NCBI RefSeq assembly: GCF_026410305.1
Contig: NZ_JAPMLQ010000004.1
Coordinates: 263,289 to 327,288 of the forward strand
Reading direction: 5' to 3'
DNA length: 64,000 nt
Source: Sulfitobacter sp. F26204
Lineage (GTDB): Bacteria > Pseudomonadota > Alphaproteobacteria > Rhodobacterales > Rhodobacteraceae
The translations under genes were made by a program, and so were the position numbers. Below the pieces are notes generated by a model. The model was not told where the DNA came from and ran no database searches. It saw only the letters and a list, made by a program, of their open reading frames with translations. Below are positions 26,907 to 34,450 of the stretch, piece by piece (within the stretch, counting starts at the first letter, position 1; every line of letters starts with the position of its first letter).

Positions 26907-27737
26907 ATGTCCAATCCCTGTATCCTCTGTGTCGCCATCACCGGTTCTGTCCCCACCAAGGCGGCCAATCCAGCGGTCCCAACAACCATCGAAGAACAGA
27001 TCGAAAGCACCCATGAGGCCTATGAGGCTGGGGCCAGCATCTGCCACGCCCATGTGCGCAATGCCGATGAAAGCCCCAGTTCCGACCCAGAAAAATTCGC
27101 ACGTTTGCAAGAGGGGCTAAAGAAGCATTGCCCTGACATGATTATACAATTTTCGACCGGAGGCCGCTCAGGCGCGGGTCAGGAACGCGGCGGCATGCTG
27201 TCCCTGCGTCCGGACATGGCAAGCCTCTCTGTCGGCTCCAACAACTTTCCCACCCGCGTTTACGAAAATCCGCCGCAACTGGTCGATTGGCTGGCAAGCG
27301 AAATGCGCAGCTATGATGTGAAACCCGAAATCGAAGCTTTCGACCTGTCCCACATTCACAAGGCGGCCGAGATGAATCGCGACGGCCGCATCCCCGGAAA
27401 GCTTTATGTCCAATTCGTGATGGGCGTCAAAAATGCCATGCCAGCCGACAAGGAAACCTTTGATTTCTATGTAAAAACCCTTGCGCGTCTTGCGCCGGAT
27501 GCCGCCTGGTGTGCCGCCGGGATCGGCCCCAATCAGATTGTACTCAACGAATGGGCCATCGCTGCCGGGGGGCATACCCGGGCAGGCCTTGAGGACAATG
27601 TAAGGCTGGACAAAACCACGCTCGCACCTTCCAATGCGGCCCTTGTCCAGCGCGCTGTAAGCCTTTGTGATCAATACGAAAGACCCGTCGCAACGCCCAC
27701 ACAAGCCCGCGAAATCCTGGGGCTTCGCCCTGCTTAG
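26907..27737 (+). CDS. BKACE-family beta-keto acid cleavage enzyme (DUF849)
   Basis: 276 aa. This family condenses beta-keto acids with acetyl-CoA, giving acetoacetate and a new acyl-CoA; 3-keto-5-aminohexanoate cleavage is the founding reaction. The zinc ligands are His47 and His49 in ICHAHVRN. The TIM-barrel blocks MIIQFSTGGRSGAG, EIEAFDLSH, GIGPNQI and GGHTRAGLEDN are present. Length is slightly under the usual 290-310. BKACE substrates differ widely, and without the specificity residues aligned I cannot say which keto acid is used. It overlaps the converging methyltransferase gene by four bases at the stops. Confidence 0.88.
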   Translation: MSNPCILCVAITGSVPTKAANPAVPTTIEEQIESTHEAYEAGASICHAHVRNADESPSSDPEKFARLQEGLKKHCPDMIIQFSTGGRSGAGQERGGMLSLRPDMASLSVGSNNFPTRVYENPPQLVDWLASEMRSYDVKPEIEAFDLSHIHKAAEMNRDGRIPGKLYVQFVMGVKNAMPADKETFDFYVKTLARLAPDAAWCAAGIGPNQIVLNEWAIAAGGHTRAGLEDNVRLDKTTLAPSNAALVQRAVSLCDQYERPVATPTQAREILGLRPA

Positions 27738-28210
27738 GCACGATAAAAAAGATACCGTTCGGGATCGATGGTTGCTGGCCCGCGTATTTGCCTCACCCCG
27801 ATCAAGGGTTGCTGCGAAACGATCAATCCGCCTTTTGCAACGAGCGCGGTGATGAAGGGCGACAGCTTTTCACCCTCCGCCGCGTCCAACTCCTTGACGC
27901 CAAATCCAAAATCGTAGTGAGCCATTGCGATCCGGATGTTACGGGCAGCCATTTTCCGTAGCATTTCCTCGGCCTCGCCCTGCAAAAAATCCTGTTTCGG
28001 GGGCACGCAGCTTGGGTGTGGTTTCAGGATGCGGTCAATCACCCAAATGCGTCGATCAGGCAACTCCTGACGCAGATGGTCATAGGTGCGACCATTGCCC
28101 AAGCCCAATTCCAGAATGTCCCCCTGTATGTCCTTGATCTGGGCCGCCGCCCAATTCAGGCCTTCAATCTGTGCGGTCAAACGACGGCTCATGGATTCAA
28201 GGCGGCTCAT
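27734..28210 (-). CDS. Small class I SAM-dependent methyltransferase (Methyltransf_17-like)
   Basis: 158 aa, last gene of the seven-gene glycan cluster. The SAM-binding glycine motif ILELGLGNGRTYDHLR covers residues 34-42 (ELGLGNGRT), followed by an acidic residue in VIDR and by AHYDFGFG. It is a paralogue of the protein at 43897: the SAM motif sits at identical residue numbers and both start MSRL. Its start overlaps the deacetylase stop by four bases. The acceptor is unknown. Context suggests a sugar or glycolipid, but the family is poorly characterised. Confidence 0.8.
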   Translation of the reverse strand: MSRLESMSRRLTAQIEGLNWAAAQIKDIQGDILELGLGNGRTYDHLRQELPDRRIWVIDRILKPHPSCVPPKQDFLQGEAEEMLRKMAARNIRIAMAHYDFGFGVKELDAAEGEKLSPFITALVAKGGLIVSQQPLIGVRQIRGPATIDPERYLFYRA

Positions 28211-28965
28211 GGCAAGTCATCTTTCAGTTCCAATAGGTTAACCGGCATGGCCCCCGCGTCCAGCATTGTCTTCAGGAAGGTCTCGGTAAAGGTCCAGATC
28301 GCCGCATCATGCACCAGATGATGGGTCAATAGCCCAAGCGGTTCAGTGGAATCACTGCGCCCCAATCGCCGGTCCCGCAACAAGGATAGAATAACATCTG
28401 CCAGACTGTCAGGCGCGAGCAGACCGCCGCCCGCTCGCCAGTTTATCGGGTCGACATGGGTGTTGATGCTGACCAGACCGGGGGCCGCCAACCGTTGTTG
28501 ACGGGGGGTGAATTTCGAAACGCATGTATACCCCATATCTGGCAAAGCAGGCAGTAAATCAGGAAGGATCCGGTTCCAGGGCGGGACGAAACACGGCAGG
28601 AAGTCTGAACCAAACAATCTGCCCATTCGGTCGATGCCGCGTTCTGCATCAGCTGCGAGGGTTGCTCGGTCAAAGCCGAATTCGGCCTTTTTCTGTCCAT
28701 CGGACGCGTGATTGTCATGCGCCCAGCCATGTACCAATGGGACAAGATTGTGTTCTGTCCTGCAAATCGCAACAAGACTTTGATCCGCATGCTTCGGAAT
28801 CACGGCGATATGAAGTGCGACGCCAGATTTTGTTTTCAGATCAATCAGTTGATCCAATTCCGGCCGATGTGTCACAGTGTCGTCATCACGCCACCAAACC
28901 GTCAGCCTGCGGTTTTCCCTGCGCCAGATTGCCAACTCCTGCTTTATGCCTGACCAGTCAAACAT
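28207..28965 (-). CDS. Polysaccharide-deacetylase-like protein
   Basis: 252 aa from the ATG at 28965, which overlaps the preceding glycosyltransferase stop by eight bases (ATGTTTGA). The NodB-type metal site can be recognised: an Asp cluster in VWWRDDDTV (Asp27-29) and HxxxH in LVHGWAHDNHA (His79, His83). PPWNRI appears in the place of RxPY, and a late LGLLTHHLVHD supplies the C-terminal His. The family removes N- or O-acetyl groups from glycans. There is no signal peptide, so it would act in the cytoplasm on a lipid-linked or nucleotide-linked precursor rather than on finished polymer. The divergent third motif leaves substrate open. Confidence 0.8.
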   Translation of the reverse strand: MFDWSGIKQELAIWRRENRRLTVWWRDDDTVTHRPELDQLIDLKTKSGVALHIAVIPKHADQSLVAICRTEHNLVPLVHGWAHDNHASDGQKKAEFGFDRATLAADAERGIDRMGRLFGSDFLPCFVPPWNRILPDLLPALPDMGYTCVSKFTPRQQRLAAPGLVSINTHVDPINWRAGGGLLAPDSLADVILSLLRDRRLGRSDSTEPLGLLTHHLVHDAAIWTFTETFLKTMLDAGAMPVNLLELKDDLP

Positions 28966-30100
28966 TTTTGGTAACATTACCAAAGCCAGCAGAGATTTGA
29001 ACCGTTTTGACACCACCATCGACATAGGCGCTATGCGGTCTGCGAGGGGCGGAGACCGCAGCGTTGAGGCTTTGCAGCAATTTGGCCGGGGTCATGTCAG
29101 ATGAGGCAAGAACCTCGATCCCATCGAGCCGCCCCAATGCAGTAGCGCGAATGCTTTGTTCGACCTCGCCGCCGTCATCAAAGGGTACGAAAACGGCGGG
29201 ACAATCTGTTTGCAAGATGTCTTGGGCAGTGTTGTACCCGCAAAAAGACACCGATGCCCGCACATGGTGAAGCATTTGTCGGAATTCCGGCCGCAGACCT
29301 TCGACAATCAGGTTGCCGGGCGCGCCTTGCTGCAGCGCAGTGATGGTTACTGCTGCATCTGCACCTCCGATGAGAAGACGCCAGGTCGTGTCAGGATCAT
29401 TTGTTGCGGCCAATCTTGCGCAGTCAAAGAGTTTGCGGCCCACAGCACCACCACCTGCACTGACAATGATTTCGTCCGCCCCCACTACAGCAGGGTCAGG
29501 CTGAACCGGCGGGGGGGCAACAAAGCCGGTATACTGCAGTTTTGGGCGCAGGGAGTCAGACACGGGCCAGCTTAGATCCAATGGGGTGACGTCGGGATCG
29601 GAATGCACAAGCACAGCATCATAATGCTGGGCAATGATCTGATCAGCATAGCTTACCTTGCTGGGTTTGCTTGGAGGGGCAAGAATATCTCGGACCGAGG
29701 CAAAAATTTTCAAAGGTTGCGGCAAAGCGCGCGCAGCCAGCAAGAGGGCGGTGAATTCGTCTTTCAGAATGCGCCGTCCGAATGGAAACAGTTCCGTAAT
29801 CAAGATGTCCGGCTGGAGGATTTGAAGGACATCAATGATTTGCCTTTGTCGCGCTTGCAGGTGTGCAGCATCTGCCACGGTTCCGGTCGGTGTCAGAAGC
29901 CGGCTGAAATCTACGCCATCCGATCGAACCGGGGGCAGTTGTACCAGCTCCAGGTCGCTGTTCTCAAAGCGTTGGACTGGCAGTCCCCCGGACACAATAA
30001 CCGGTCTGTGCCCCGCGTCCTTAAAGGCATGGGCGAGCGTGGCAGCACGGGCCAAATGTCCCGTGCCCAACAGATGCGTAACGACGATCATCACTTTCAT
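28958..30100 (-). CDS. MurG-like (GT28-type) glycosyltransferase
   Basis: 380 aa from MKVMIVVTHLLGTGHLARAATLAHAF; the ATG at 30100 overlaps the phosphatase stop by four bases. The N-terminal lobe has the GTGHLAR glycine loop and ILITELFPFGRR. The C-terminal nucleotide-sugar lobe has IIVSAGGGAVGRKL, LIGGAD and VSFCGYNTAQDIL, the GT-B fold pattern seen in MurG. No membrane segment is present. It is related in layout to the glycosyltransferase at 32995, the first gene of this operon. Donor and acceptor are unknown. Confidence 0.85.
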   Translation of the reverse strand: MKVMIVVTHLLGTGHLARAATLAHAFKDAGHRPVIVSGGLPVQRFENSDLELVQLPPVRSDGVDFSRLLTPTGTVADAAHLQARQRQIIDVLQILQPDILITELFPFGRRILKDEFTALLLAARALPQPLKIFASVRDILAPPSKPSKVSYADQIIAQHYDAVLVHSDPDVTPLDLSWPVSDSLRPKLQYTGFVAPPPVQPDPAVVGADEIIVSAGGGAVGRKLFDCARLAATNDPDTTWRLLIGGADAAVTITALQQGAPGNLIVEGLRPEFRQMLHHVRASVSFCGYNTAQDILQTDCPAVFVPFDDGGEVEQSIRATALGRLDGIEVLASSDMTPAKLLQSLNAAVSAPRRPHSAYVDGGVKTVQISAGFGNVTKNV

Positions 30101-30681
30101 GAAGGGCGTTCCACAAGTCGCACCGGTTCGGCATGAAAATCCCAACCCTTCGATGTGACATCAATGATATACAACCGATTGCGCTTTATCCGGAAGGGTG
30201 CGGGGCCGGTAAAGGCCCAGCCGGTTGCGATTGCCAACAGCACGCGCATCACGCCGATGTGCGACACAACCAGGCTGTCCGCCTGCAGGGTAGCGACCCA
30301 GGGCAACAGGCGATCGCGAAGTGCCGCCGGTGGCTCACCATCCGGCGGCGTATAGTCCCAGCCCCAGGTTTCTATGTCGCGATAACCGCTGCTGGGATCT
30401 GCACGCAACTGCGCGCCGAACTTGCCCTCCCAGCGGCCCCAATCCATTTCGATCAATGCGGGCGATGTCTGTGGGGCGGTGTCCGCGACAATCCGCGCGG
30501 TATCCACGGCGCGCATCAACGGACTGGCATATAGGTCGGCTCCTGACCAGAGGGGCGGCAACATGAGCCTGGACAAATCCGTCTTGGCGGCCTCATCAAG
30601 CGGTATGTCGGTCCGTCCCTGGATGCGCCCTGCGCGGTTCCAGGCGGTGTGACCATGACGCATCAAGGCAAGACGGATCAT
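30097..30681 (-). CDS. Histidine phosphatase family protein
   Basis: 194 aa. The catalytic RHG motif is at residues 8-10 (LALMRHGHTAWN). ASPLMRAVDTARIVAD and MDWGRWEGKFGAQL follow, and the second His is in VVSHIGVMRVLL. Members act on sugar phosphates, alpha-ribazole phosphate and similar small substrates. Its start overlaps the preceding glycosyltransferase stop by four bases. Within this glycan operon a role in removing phosphate from a sugar-phosphate acceptor or primer is the natural guess. Confidence 0.88.
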   Translation of the reverse strand: MIRLALMRHGHTAWNRAGRIQGRTDIPLDEAAKTDLSRLMLPPLWSGADLYASPLMRAVDTARIVADTAPQTSPALIEMDWGRWEGKFGAQLRADPSSGYRDIETWGWDYTPPDGEPPAALRDRLLPWVATLQADSLVVSHIGVMRVLLAIATGWAFTGPAPFRIKRNRLYIIDVTSKGWDFHAEPVRLVERPS

Positions 30682-31754
30682 TTGGTAACTCCTACATGTG
30701 CCAGTCCGGCGCGCAGGGTATCCGCAGCGGAGGGCATCAGATGATTGTTAGAAATATATGACCGGGCAATCTGGCCAGCGGTCTTTAATTTCAAAGGGTC
30801 GCACAGCAATTCATCCAGTAATGCAGCAAGGGTAGATGCACCATCGGAGGGGGCGGGGTAATCTGCGGGGGCAAGCACTTCGCGCATGCCGGGGCGGTCT
30901 TGGGCCACAACGGGCAACCCGACAGACTGCGCTTCCAGATAGACCATCCCAAGCGCCTCGTTCACGCCGGGCCAGAAAAAAAGACTGGCGCTTTGATAGA
31001 TGCTTTTGAGCGTTTCAAGATCAAGCTGTCCCAGAAAATTCACCTGGCCATGGAAGGGGGCCATCATCTCCTCTACCTGCGGCCGGGCCGGGCCGTCACC
31101 CGCGATCTGGAGTTGCCAGTCGGTGGTGGTCAGCAAGCCCAGTGTCTCGGCAATAATCTTGTAAGAGGCTAGTTTGTCCCCGGCGCGCATCATACCGACA
31201 CTTAGCATCGGCCCGGAACCTACGCTTGCGTATGGGGTTTCCTGGATAGGCAGAAAAGGCCGCAGGTGGATGAACCGTTGCTGCGGCTTTGCATATTGGC
31301 GCAGGCCAATGGCGTCCCTGGTCGAGAAATAGAATATGACCTGTGCTGCATCCGCTGCCTGTTCTGCGGCCTCGGCAAAACTGGACCAGGTGCCGGTCAA
31401 CCGTTTTCGGGCGCGCGTTGATTCAACCTGAAGATAGGGAATGCCCAATGCACGACTCACCTCGGGGCCAAGCAGGTCAGGTGCCTTGTAATAGTTGTGG
31501 TAGGTGATCCAGGCCTGCCAGTTGGCGATCTCCCCCAGCTTGATCAATCGTTGGATTTCGGTCTCGGCCCTGCACTTTAGCTGCGCCTGAACCGCGCTGT
31601 CGCCGGTTCCGTCCCGGCTACGCAATTCCGAGGCGACGCTGACCTCTGCCCCTAAAAAATTCAGTGCGACAATCAAGGATTGTGCAATGCTGCGATCACC
31701 GGAAGGCACCGGATGGTTTGGAGATTTCATTGGCGCATAAAAGGCCAGATGCAT
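30678..31754 (-). CDS. GT4-type glycosyltransferase
   Basis: 358 aa, GT-B fold. The acceptor half begins MHLAFYAPMKSPNHPVPSGDR, with the Gly-Asp motif seen in retaining transferases. The donor half has PMLSVGMMRAGDKLASYKII, LQIAGDGPAR, VNFLGQLD and the ExFG-like PGVNEALGMVYLEAQSVGLPVVA. The start codon shares one base with the preceding stop (TGATG). Soluble, cytoplasmic side of the inner membrane. Sugar specificity cannot be read. Confidence 0.87.
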   Translation of the reverse strand: MHLAFYAPMKSPNHPVPSGDRSIAQSLIVALNFLGAEVSVASELRSRDGTGDSAVQAQLKCRAETEIQRLIKLGEIANWQAWITYHNYYKAPDLLGPEVSRALGIPYLQVESTRARKRLTGTWSSFAEAAEQAADAAQVIFYFSTRDAIGLRQYAKPQQRFIHLRPFLPIQETPYASVGSGPMLSVGMMRAGDKLASYKIIAETLGLLTTTDWQLQIAGDGPARPQVEEMMAPFHGQVNFLGQLDLETLKSIYQSASLFFWPGVNEALGMVYLEAQSVGLPVVAQDRPGMREVLAPADYPAPSDGASTLAALLDELLCDPLKLKTAGQIARSYISNNHLMPSAADTLRAGLAHVGVTK

Positions 31755-32998
31755 CAGCGCGCCGCCGTCAACATGGCTGTCAATCGTTTGGCCAGATGCG
31801 TGATGCCGGGTTGCATCAAAAACGCGGTGGTAAGCCGGTCAAAGGCGGCCTCGGCCAGTGTTCTGGCGCGGGCGGGGTCTTGCGCTATGTCACCCATCGC
31901 ATCGGCAAGTGCCGCGGGGGCATCGTCGCAGAGAATACCGTGGATTCCGTTCGTGATGAATTCGGGGATGGCAGAAACCGGCGTGCTGAGGATGGCGAGT
32001 TTTTGACTGGCGGCTTCCATCAGGACATTTGGCAATCCGTCACGGTCGCCATCCGACGCAATGCGCGAGGGCAGGACAAATAAATCTGCTGCCCGCATGG
32101 CGGCAATCACCTCTGGTTGGTCACAAGCGCCGCGCCATGTGATGCGGCCAGCGATGCCCAACTGTTCTGCCCGTGCCCGCATGGTGCCATCTAAAACGCC
32201 ACCGCCGATATGGGTAAAGTGCCAATCAAGCGTTTCAGGCAGTAGGGCCAATCCGTCCAGCAGGTTATCATAGCCCTTTTTTTCCACAAGACGGCCGACA
32301 GAGAGCATCGCAAAGGGAGCGCCCGGTGTTGGCAAGGGCCGTTCGGGCGGAGGGGGAAAACGCCCCAGATCAAGACCATGATATACCAGATCAACGCGGT
32401 CAGGTCTGTCGGCGAGTGATTGTAGATGTTCTGCTCCGAATTTTGTGCAGGTCGCGCCAAAGGCGGCACCATATGTTGCCGCCGAGAGCTTTTCACGCAA
32501 CTCCCATTCGGGCGAGGTCCAAATGTCTTTGGCATGGGCAGAGAACGACCAGGGTAGCCCGCGCAAGATTGCCGCATAACGCGCAACCGATGACGGGGTG
32601 TGCAGAAAATGGGCGTAAATTCCAGCGACGCCGGCGGGTATTTCATGTGCCATCACACAGGCCTGCCCCCAGCGGCGACGGCGATTGGCCGTGTCGTCAC
32701 GTTTCAGATCCGCAACAAAGGCAGCAGCTGCTGCATCGAAACCCGGCATTTGAGAAGCGCCACCCATGGCCCGCGCCACACGCCTTGGATCGTCGCGCAG
32801 ATATTCCGGCAGATAGCGGATGTTGGCACGCAATCTGTCATGCAACGGGTGTGTCTTGCGGTCGGTCGGATGGCGCAGGGACCAGATTTCAAAATCAAGG
32901 CCTGCCTCTTCAAGGGCGACCAGTTCCTGAGCGATAAAGGTCTCGGACAGGCGCGGCCATCCTTTGACGACAACGGCCAAACGGGGGGGCACGCTCAT
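31754..32998 (-). CDS. GT4-type glycosyltransferase
   Basis: 414 aa. The N-terminal VVVKGWPRLSETFIAQELVALEEAG is typical of capsule or exopolysaccharide GT4 enzymes. The donor half contains LSVGRLVEKKGYDNLLDGLALL, IGGGVLDGTM and the E-x7-E catalytic stretch DGDRDGLPNVLMEAASQKLAILSTP. It overlaps the preceding gene by four bases (ATGA) and the next by one. It most likely adds a sugar to a lipid-linked chain at the membrane. Confidence 0.9.
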   Translation of the reverse strand: MSVPPRLAVVVKGWPRLSETFIAQELVALEEAGLDFEIWSLRHPTDRKTHPLHDRLRANIRYLPEYLRDDPRRVARAMGGASQMPGFDAAAAAFVADLKRDDTANRRRRWGQACVMAHEIPAGVAGIYAHFLHTPSSVARYAAILRGLPWSFSAHAKDIWTSPEWELREKLSAATYGAAFGATCTKFGAEHLQSLADRPDRVDLVYHGLDLGRFPPPPERPLPTPGAPFAMLSVGRLVEKKGYDNLLDGLALLPETLDWHFTHIGGGVLDGTMRARAEQLGIAGRITWRGACDQPEVIAAMRAADLFVLPSRIASDGDRDGLPNVLMEAASQKLAILSTPVSAIPEFITNGIHGILCDDAPAALADAMGDIAQDPARARTLAEAAFDRLTTAFLMQPGITHLAKRLTAMLTAAR

Positions 32999-34206
32999 TT
33001 CCGCCCCTCTCCATCCATCAGGATGCGGGCGCGCTCCACCACAATGTCCAGCCCGTCAAGCAAGCCATCGGCTCCGGCGGCTGAGGGTTTGGGTTGATCC
33101 GGCAAGGCACGGATAGCAGAAATCATTGCCTGCGTTGTCATGCCGTCGCGAAATTCGTCCAGCATGCGCACCAGACCCAGTTCCTCGGCGCGACTGGCCC
33201 TGATCCATTGCTCAAGCCGGGGTTTGGTACGCGGCAGGATCACTGCGGGTTTGTCAAATGACAATACCTCGCAAAAGGTATTGTAGCCGCCCATGCACAC
33301 CACACCGACCGCACCGGCAAAAAGTGCCTCTATCCGGCTATCAAAGCCGACAGCGGTGACTCGCCCGTTAAGTTTTGCCACCCGCGCGTCAAAGGCATCG
33401 CGCACATCGCCTGACAGAAAGGGACCATAGATCAGCAGTGCATTCGGCCCCAGATCGGGATCCTGTTCATAGGCGGACAGGACCAGCGACACCATCGCCG
33501 CGCCATCCCCGCCGCCACCGGGCGTGATCAGGACGTAAGGCGTGTCAGGTGTGTCGGTTGCATCTGTCACTTCACGGCGCAGATACCCCGTCCAATGCAT
33601 GCGTGCGCGGGTTTCCTCGGACAGGGACAGGCCGCTTGTCGGATCATAGACATCATGCACACCATAGACCCAAACTTCGTCATAAAGGTTGTCGGCGGCG
33701 GCCAGGGCACCTTTGCGCTGCCATTCAGCGGCCAGGACTTCGGGTTCATCCAATACATCACGCAGCCCAAGGACAGTGCGTGTACGGCCGCGCAGACGCA
33801 GGAATTCCAGTGTCGGCAACAGTTCACCGCGAAAACCTGTTGGCTCCTTGTCGACGATCAACAAATCAGGTTCGAACCGTTCAACCGCGCTTTGGATCAG
33901 GCCCGCCCGCAGAGAAGTCGTATCGTCAATGTCCAACCCCAGGGTCTGGCTGATATAAGTGCCATCGGGCGTTTTCGTGACACCGGGCAGGCGGATGTGA
34001 TCCACCCGTTCAGGAAAGGTAAACCGTCCCGCAACCGGCGACCCTGTAAGGATAATGGCCGAAGCATCCGGATCTGCCCGGGTCATTGCCGTCGCCAAAG
34101 CACGCGAGCGGCGCAGATGGCCCAACCCGAAGGTGTCGTGACTGTAAAACATGATCCGTCGGGACCGGGTCTTGCTCCGGTTGTGAAACGAAGGTGTTGG
34201 CCCCAT
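32995..34206 (-). CDS. MurG-like glycosyltransferase, first gene of the glycan cluster
   Basis: 403 aa; the ATG at 34206 has an AAAGG-type site upstream. After a basic N-terminus (HNRSKTRSRRIMFYSHDTFGLGHLRRSRALA) comes the GLGHLRR glycine loop. Then LLIVDKEPTGFRGEL follows, and the donor lobe VLITPGGGGDGAAM, VGFDSRIEALFAGAVGVVCMGGYNTFCEVLSF, KPAVILPR. The GGYNTFCE block corresponds to the UDP-sugar site of MurG-type enzymes. This is the promoter-proximal gene, so the promoter must lie in the 244-bp gap before the divergent channel gene at 34451. Confidence 0.87.
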   Translation of the reverse strand: MGPTPSFHNRSKTRSRRIMFYSHDTFGLGHLRRSRALATAMTRADPDASAIILTGSPVAGRFTFPERVDHIRLPGVTKTPDGTYISQTLGLDIDDTTSLRAGLIQSAVERFEPDLLIVDKEPTGFRGELLPTLEFLRLRGRTRTVLGLRDVLDEPEVLAAEWQRKGALAAADNLYDEVWVYGVHDVYDPTSGLSLSEETRARMHWTGYLRREVTDATDTPDTPYVLITPGGGGDGAAMVSLVLSAYEQDPDLGPNALLIYGPFLSGDVRDAFDARVAKLNGRVTAVGFDSRIEALFAGAVGVVCMGGYNTFCEVLSFDKPAVILPRTKPRLEQWIRASRAEELGLVRMLDEFRDGMTTQAMISAIRALPDQPKPSAAGADGLLDGLDIVVERARILMDGEGRK

Positions 34207-34450
34207 AGAAATTACCTTTTCCCGCCCATAGCGGTCTAAACCCGTTGGTCCGAAACGTACCGGTGTCGCGCGGTTTTGACGCTAATATGGCGCAGCCCCT
34301 TTATCGCTATGGCATAAACCGAAGTGCTTTGTAAAACATCACGGTTCACAGTTATGTGCGTAGCATCGGTTCAGACGCGATGCGACGCAATTGCATTGAG
34401 CCCGGTGCTGGCTTAGCGTGTTTCGATTGCAACAAGCTGAGGAACCCGAG

